Of a stretch of 38,995 nt of DNA, positions 34,713 through 38,995 are shown one piece after another. The stretch lies in contig JAAYJK010000108.1 in assembly GCA_012522955.1 (NCBI GenBank), forward strand, positions 1-38,995. The letters run 5' to 3'. The notes below the pieces were generated by a model. The model was not told where the DNA came from and searched no databases. It was given only the letters and a program-made list of their open reading frames with translations. The DNA is from Syntrophomonadaceae bacterium. GTDB lineage: Bacteria; Bacillota; Syntrophomonadia; Syntrophomonadales; Syntrophomonadaceae. The stretch's first letter is position 1, and each line of letters opens with the position of its first letter. The translations under genes and the position numbers were made by a program.

Positions 34713-36005
34713 TCACAGTGGCAGCACAATCCTCAGGGTAAATATCTCACCCATGACCTCAAAGGAGCAGTAGCCGTTATATTTTTCAGTAATCATGGCC
34801 ATGCTTTTAACCCCAAAGCCATGACCCTCCCGGAGGCTTTCCGGTAAGCCGTTCTCAATTTTCACCTCACCCGTGAAGCTGTTCTCTATAAAAATCAATA
34901 AATTGCCCTTGTGGGTTTGGCAGCTGATTCTTGCTTTTCTGAACTGTTCATCGACAGCCTGTGCAGCGGCCTCTATGGCGTTTTCCAAGCCATTTGACAG
35001 CAGGGCGCACAGCTCGGTTTCGGAAATGGAAAGAGCCTGTGGCAGCTGGGCATCCACTGAAAAAAGAACGCCATGTTTTTTCGCTTTCGACGCAAAGGAG
35101 GACAAAATCAGATTGACCGTGTTGTTCTCACAATAGCGATTGGGGGTGATATCCTCGATATCCGCCTGCGCAAGCCTTACATATTTATCCGCCTTTTCAA
35201 TGTCTCCATCAGTAAGATACCCGCCAATCAAAGCCAGATGATGCCTCATGTCGTGGCGATATACGACGGCTTGCTCCTGCGTAGCCTGCAGGGCGGACAA
35301 CTGACGTTCTGCACTCTCCAGCCGCAAGGATAAAGCTATCTTCACTCCCTGCAGGGCGTCCTTTTCACGAGCGGATTTTGCGATATCCAAAATCAGAACA
35401 TACGCGGTAAGGGTGATTATAAAAAAAAGTGTGCGCAGCGTAAAAACTCCTGCAGACTTGTCAACGGCATAGTTATATAGTCCCAGCCAATAGTTGATTA
35501 TATAATACGTTAACGGAAGCAGGCAAAGCTTTATAAGACTAGGTTCGCTATAATTTTTGATTAAATAGTTGAAATTTGTTTTGAAAAAGCGGTGAATAGC
35601 CAGCAGTATAACCGCGCACGCGGCAATGTATGAAATCAAAAATCCTGCCGGATCAAGCCATTTCGCAGTTTGTGAAACGATGGTCAGCACCACATTGGCC
35701 GGGTAAATCAAAAAAACTGCGGTAAATAAGGCAAAAATCACTTTTATAGCGGAGGTTTGGGCTGTAATCCAAAAAATAAAAAAGATAGGAACGTGAATGA
35801 CCAGTACATAGAGTTTCGTGTACTGATCCGTCGGCAAAACCAGAAAAAGTGCCGTATTCGCTGCCAGAACCAGCAGATTTCCCACCCCGAAAAATATGCG
35901 TCGGGTACCTTTGAGGTTTTTGAAACGGATATCTAAAAGAAGCATCTGGGCACAAATGCCAAACAGGATTGTTATGCCCAATAAAATGCTTGAAAAAACA
36001 GCCAT
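34713..36005 (-). CDS. AgrC/ComD-type sensor histidine kinase
   Basis: 430 residues from the ATG at 36005 (a GTG directly before it is an alternative start). About six transmembrane segments span residues 3-210. A coiled region (about 215-248) leads to the HK10-type phosphoacceptor box YRHDMRHHLALIGGY, with H251 the likely phosphorylated residue. The GHKL ATPase domain follows (N-box NGLENAIEAAA, G-box GHGFGVKSMAM). This architecture senses peptides or membrane signals and usually pairs with a LytTR response regulator. None lies next to it, so its partner must be elsewhere or lost. Confidence 0.9.
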   Translation of the reverse strand: MAVFSSILLGITILFGICAQMLLLDIRFKNLKGTRRIFFGVGNLLVLAANTALFLVLPTDQYTKLYVLVIHVPIFFIFWITAQTSAIKVIFALFTAVFLIYPANVVLTIVSQTAKWLDPAGFLISYIAACAVILLAIHRFFKTNFNYLIKNYSEPSLIKLCLLPLTYYIINYWLGLYNYAVDKSAGVFTLRTLFFIITLTAYVLILDIAKSAREKDALQGVKIALSLRLESAERQLSALQATQEQAVVYRHDMRHHLALIGGYLTDGDIEKADKYVRLAQADIEDITPNRYCENNTVNLILSSFASKAKKHGVLFSVDAQLPQALSISETELCALLSNGLENAIEAAAQAVDEQFRKARISCQTHKGNLLIFIENSFTGEVKIENGLPESLREGHGFGVKSMAMITEKYNGYCSFEVMGEIFTLRIVLPL

Positions 36006-36105
36006 CACTCCACCCCTTTTTACCCCTTTTTCCAGGAATAGATGCTAAAAACAACTTAAATTTACCATGAATAATCTTCTCTTGCCAGTAAGATTTAAGA
36101 TTTCA

Positions 36106-36248
36106 GGCACGGGGACGGTTCTTTTGCCTCTATTCCATCTAAAAACCGCTGTTTATACTCGTCATCTTGGAATACGTTCTTACGCTCATTCCCCCGAAAC
36201 ATGACGTGATAAACGCCTGTGTTACTTAATTGCCTGCCTTGCCATCAT
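36106..36248 (-). pseudogene. Truncated, frameshifted REP-associated Y1 transposase remnant
   Basis: The leftward strand starts with ATG at 36246-36248 (or 36243-36245) and reads MARQA. After a one-base shift it continues LSNTGVYHVMFRGNERK and NVFQDDEYKQRFLD, the classic N-terminus of TnpA_REP (RAYT) transposases. It stops abruptly and runs into GGCACGGGGACGGTTC (36106-36121), a REP-type sequence. The catalytic tyrosine and C-terminal domain are missing, so it is dead. It is a footprint of past REP-element activity. Confidence 0.8.
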
Positions 36249-36317
36249 TCCCACCCACGATACACTTATTGTATCTTTTTACCCGCCTCCCCCAAATTTT
36301 TAAAGGAAAATCTTTAA

Positions 36318-36665
36318 TTTAGTCGAAACATTCCGTCTTTAGAAATTTCAGTGGTCCGACAGGGTGGCACGCAGGGAAGAGTATCGGGTGATTTTAAAGC
36401 CATCAATGTCAGCGCAGAATACGGCAAGGATTATATCATCAGAGTTTATGAAAATTCCACAAAAAATGAAATGGCTAAGAATGAGGCGGCCTTCCCTCTT
36501 ATGCAGATGGTAGGAGAGAACGCTTCCATCAATATCAGTGAGCCAGACTCCGGTCTGTCAGCGCCTGCCCAGCCGGAACCAACCGAGGAAGAAAATCCTG
36601 GGGAAGGGGGGGCAGCAGAGAAATTCTACGGCCAACGCACTATATCAAAAGGGCGACTATCTTAG
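36318..36665 (+). pseudogene. Truncated ORF of unknown family
   Basis: An open frame of 116 codons without an ATG; the first possible start is GTG 36351, with no ribosome site. It reads LEISVVRQGGTQGRVSGDF, then INVSAEYGKDYIIRVYEN, then an acidic Pro/Glu-rich tail. It looks like the end of a larger surface or adhesion-like protein. A run of seven G (36606-36612) falls near the end; shifting frame there gives an alternative tail NSTANALYQKGDYLR, so a frameshift is possible. It ends inside the terminator hairpin. Confidence 0.4.
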
Positions 36666-36684
36666 ATAGCCGCCCTTTGTTTTA
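36648..36684 (+). terminator. Strong intrinsic terminator
   Basis: AAAGGGCG-A-CTATC pairs with GATAG-C-CGCCCTTT (stem 36648-36661 with 36665-36678) around a three-base loop, followed by GTTTTAC. It marks the end of the truncated gene before it. Confidence 0.85.
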
Positions 36685-37077
36685 CAATCAGAATACATTT
36701 TTTGATTTAATAAATTTCATATTTATTTCTCTAGTTTCTGACTAAGACCCATTAAAACCCCTATTCGCTCTTCTTCACTGTATATTTGTCATCGTCCCTC
36801 ACTCCTTATTGAAATGCATTTTATCATTTCCTTGCGATTTCAGACTGTACTTTTATCGTATCAATCCAGTTTTAAATATCTCTTTTCCAGAACAAATCTT
36901 GCAGTTGAGTTTTAGATGTGCCATTGGCCAAGATTCCGTTCCAGTGCAACAAAAAGGAATTTTTAATTGGGTGTCGAAGATGTAAGACACTTCCTAAAAA
37001 ATGTTTGATTATGGAAATAATTCGAAGCATTGCTAGTTGGCGATAAAACAGCGGAAATAGAAAGGCGGGAGATGGCA
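36685..37077. other. Gene-free stretch before the surface protein
   Basis: No full gene. At 36723-36792 on the complement, AAGGAGTGAGGGACG precedes ATG, but the frame stops after five codons; a one-base shift would give MTNI, then YSEEERIGVLMGLSQKLEK, suggesting a broken small gene. A hairpin GTGTC-N10-GACAC lies at 36971-36990. I could not identify a promoter for the downstream gene. Confidence 0.4.
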
Positions 37078-38995
37078 ATGAAAGGAAAGCTGTGGTTGTT
37101 GATCGGGTTGATGCTCTTGTTCTTGCTGCCGGCCAGCGTCGCCGGCGCCGAGACAATTACCGGCGATATCCTAGATCCCGGTGACAACCCTTTGTCGGCT
37201 GAGATGGAGCAGATGCTCTACCTGGAGTGCGAAAGCGAAGACTGGACTGTATCCGGGTATGGCACGATTTATTCGGACGAGATTGGTATTCACTATATGG
37301 TGGATACCTCAGGCCCGGGAACCTTTAAAATTTGGGTCGTCACGACGGATGAGTGCCCCTATACCAATTCCATTCCGCAAACCTTTACGATTTTTAGTGG
37401 CGATCTTACAGACCAATCTATTTGGTTGACCTATCCGGCGGTGACGGGCAAGATTCTGGCGCCGGACGGTCAGGACTATTTTCCTAATGAATATGAAGAT
37501 ATACAGATTATCGTAGAAAAACCCGGTGAGTTCGCTCCGGTGCAGGTGGCCTCTACCTCTGTGGCGGCGGACGGAACCTATCGCCTGGGCGGCATTGTGC
37601 CCGGCAACTATACCTTGAGAATCGAGTACAACCAAACAAATCAAACGTATTTTGCTCCTCCGCCGCTCCCCCTGGTGGTGACGGAAAATAATCCCCAAAC
37701 CATCGATCTGCAGTTAACCAACCCACAGCTAAAGGGATCCGTCAGGACGCCGGAGGGAGATACTTTTATTCCCACTTTAACGAACGGCGCCCGGGTGGTG
37801 TTGCTGGATGAGGAGAATTATGAGGCAGGTGAAGCTGACGTTGCGGAAGACGGCAGCTATGTGTTGGGCGGAATCGCGGAGGGCAGCTACCGGGTCAAAG
37901 TGGAGCCCAGCGGAGCAGACCATCCCTATACCGCTTCGATCCCGACGGTTATTGAGTTATCAAACGATGCTACCTTGGAAAAGGATCTCAGTCTGACCGA
38001 TCCCCAGCTGCAGGGCACGGTTTATCTGCCCGACGGTCAGACCCCGATTACGTCTTTGGTTCAGGGTTTTTACTGTGTGGTCTTGGGCGACAGCCAAGGA
38101 ATGGAAGTAACCAGCCTGAATTTGGCCTCAGACGGCAAATATAAGCTGGGCGGAATCGAGCCCGGGGACTATGTGATTCAAGTCGAAGTCAGCGACACCA
38201 ACCAGTATGTCAATTCATTACCCCAGGATGTCACCCTTACCACTGGGAGCAAGACTCTTGACCTCACGATTGCGACCCCGATGCTGCAGGGCAAGGTCAG
38301 CAATCCGGACGACAGCCACTTGAATAATTATTATTCAATCGAGGTCAAACTCACCGATCTGGATGGCAAACTTATCACTTCAGCCAGTGTAGATTACGAG
38401 GGAAATTACATTATCGGCGGGGTGCCGGCGGGAAGTTATCTGGTCAAAGCAGCGGTAATCAGCTTTGGCAATGACGGCTTTTTCGATTCCCCGACGGAAG
38501 AAGTTGCGTTGCTGACCGGGCAAACCGTCACCTGTGATTTGGTGCTGACGACATCAGTCATCCATGGAACGGTGCTGCAACCGGATGGCAAAACGCCTTT
38601 TGTCAATGACAACATTCATAACGTCGATGTGGTGCTGGCCACGCTGGACGGCAAGGAATTGGCCACCTACTACTGCTATGAAAATGCCGATTATTCTTTT
38701 GGCGGCATTGCTGACGGTGACTATCAGCTGCAGGCCCGGGTGTGGGCAACCGACATTCAGACCTACTTCGATTCTCGCTGGGTGGGAGTAAAGGTGGTCA
38801 ACCAGCAGATGACGAGCCCGCCCACCCTTGCGCTGGGCGGACCGGATATTGAGGGGTCGGTAAAAAAACCTGACAACAGTATCTGGACGTCAGCCCCCGA
38901 TATGGAGGTTCGGGTCATCGCCTTTGATGCGCATAATCAGGAAGTCGCCAGCTGCCCCTTGACATCCGATTCTGCTTACCGCCTGGGCGGCTTGG
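37078..38995 (+). CDS. Large secreted protein with tandem beta-sandwich repeats (runs off the window)
   Basis: At least 639 residues, open to the end of the window. The ATG at 37078 is chosen because GGGAG lies 6 bases before it; an ATG at 37072 overlaps that site. A signal peptide is clear: MKGK, hydrophobic core 5-19, then VAGA-ET with cleavage near residue 24. From residue 118 the chain consists of repeats of about 93-96 residues, each opening with a G(T/S/K)V..PDG strand and ending with the motif DGxYxLGGIxxGxYxVxV. This is the carboxypeptidase-regulatory/prealbumin-like fold used in surface and adhesion proteins. Its codons are richer in GC than those of neighbouring genes. The true length, anchor and binding partner are not visible. 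Confidence 0.9.
   Translation, partial: MKGKLWLLIGLMLLFLLPASVAGAETITGDILDPGDNPLSAEMEQMLYLECESEDWTVSGYGTIYSDEIGIHYMVDTSGPGTFKIWVVTTDECPYTNSIPQTFTIFSGDLTDQSIWLTYPAVTGKILAPDGQDYFPNEYEDIQIIVEKPGEFAPVQVASTSVAADGTYRLGGIVPGNYTLRIEYNQTNQTYFAPPPLPLVVTENNPQTIDLQLTNPQLKGSVRTPEGDTFIPTLTNGARVVLLDEENYEAGEADVAEDGSYVLGGIAEGSYRVKVEPSGADHPYTASIPTVIELSNDATLEKDLSLTDPQLQGTVYLPDGQTPITSLVQGFYCVVLGDSQGMEVTSLNLASDGKYKLGGIEPGDYVIQVEVSDTNQYVNSLPQDVTLTTGSKTLDLTIATPMLQGKVSNPDDSHLNNYYSIEVKLTDLDGKLITSASVDYEGNYIIGGVPAGSYLVKAAVISFGNDGFFDSPTEEVALLTGQTVTCDLVLTTSVIHGTVLQPDGKTPFVNDNIHNVDVVLATLDGKELATYYCYENADYSFGGIADGDYQLQARVWATDIQTYFDSRWVGVKVVNQQMTSPPTLALGGPDIEGSVKKPDNSIWTSAPDMEVRVIAFDAHNQEVASCPLTSDSAYRLGGL
37429..38995 (+). repeat. 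Coding repeats of the surface protein, five full units and the start of a sixth
   Basis: Units begin near 37429, 37715, 37995, 38272, 38548 and 38836, with periods of about 276-288 bp. The LGGI/IGGV/FGGI box recurs in all of them. The units differ in detail at DNA level, so the duplication is old. Confidence 0.85.

Overview
The window most likely comes from a Syntrophomonas-like, low-GC anaerobic Firmicute that lives by syntrophic fatty-acid oxidation. The evidence is a complete butyrate beta-oxidation operon, several further acyl-CoA enzymes, a four-subunit 2-oxoacid:ferredoxin oxidoreductase behind a T-box leader, and strong AGGAGG-type ribosome binding sites. The genus is inferred from gene content; no database was searched.

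Positions 1-8000, leftward: hbd-crt-cat-thl-acd encode the steps between butyryl-CoA and acetyl-CoA plus a CoA-transferase. A textbook sigma-54 (-24/-12) promoter lies in front of hbd, with repeated GTCGATTA motifs 58-200 bp further upstream. The next gene upstream encodes a three-PAS sigma-54 activator, so promoter, candidate enhancers and activator are all present.

Positions 8000-16900: a small siroheme sulfite/nitrite-reductase-like protein preceded by a duplicated 39-bp element; an acyl-CoA synthetase and an acyl-CoA dehydrogenase separated by a 30-bp-arm palindrome; a divergent regulator with a dead IrrE-like domain; a MaoC-like hotdog protein; a PAS-GGDEF diguanylate cyclase; and a degenerate CobL/CbiT-like protein.

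Positions 16900-21400: porC-D-A-B, overlapping by 4 nt, under a T-box leader whose likely specifier is ATC (Ile), followed upstream by dapA. The T-box suggests the oxidoreductase makes 2-oxoacids for isoleucine synthesis.

Positions 21800-31000: a rightward trehalose operon (otsA-otsB fusion, GH65 phosphorylase, beta-phosphoglucomutase). Then a leftward barnase/barstar pair in which the barnase keeps all its active-site residues and carries a lipoprotein-type signal. Then a HerA-like ATPase and a UV damage endonuclease.

Positions 31000-34500: a leftward oxidative-stress cluster, perR-katG-small ORF-rubrerythrin, with two Per boxes 20 bp apart in front of perR.

Positions 34500-38995: an orphan AgrC-like histidine kinase, several gene remnants (including a broken REP-associated Y1 transposase), and the start of a large secreted protein built of ~93-residue repeats that runs off the window. 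Its base composition is richer in GC than that of its neighbours. REP-like palindromes are scattered through the window.
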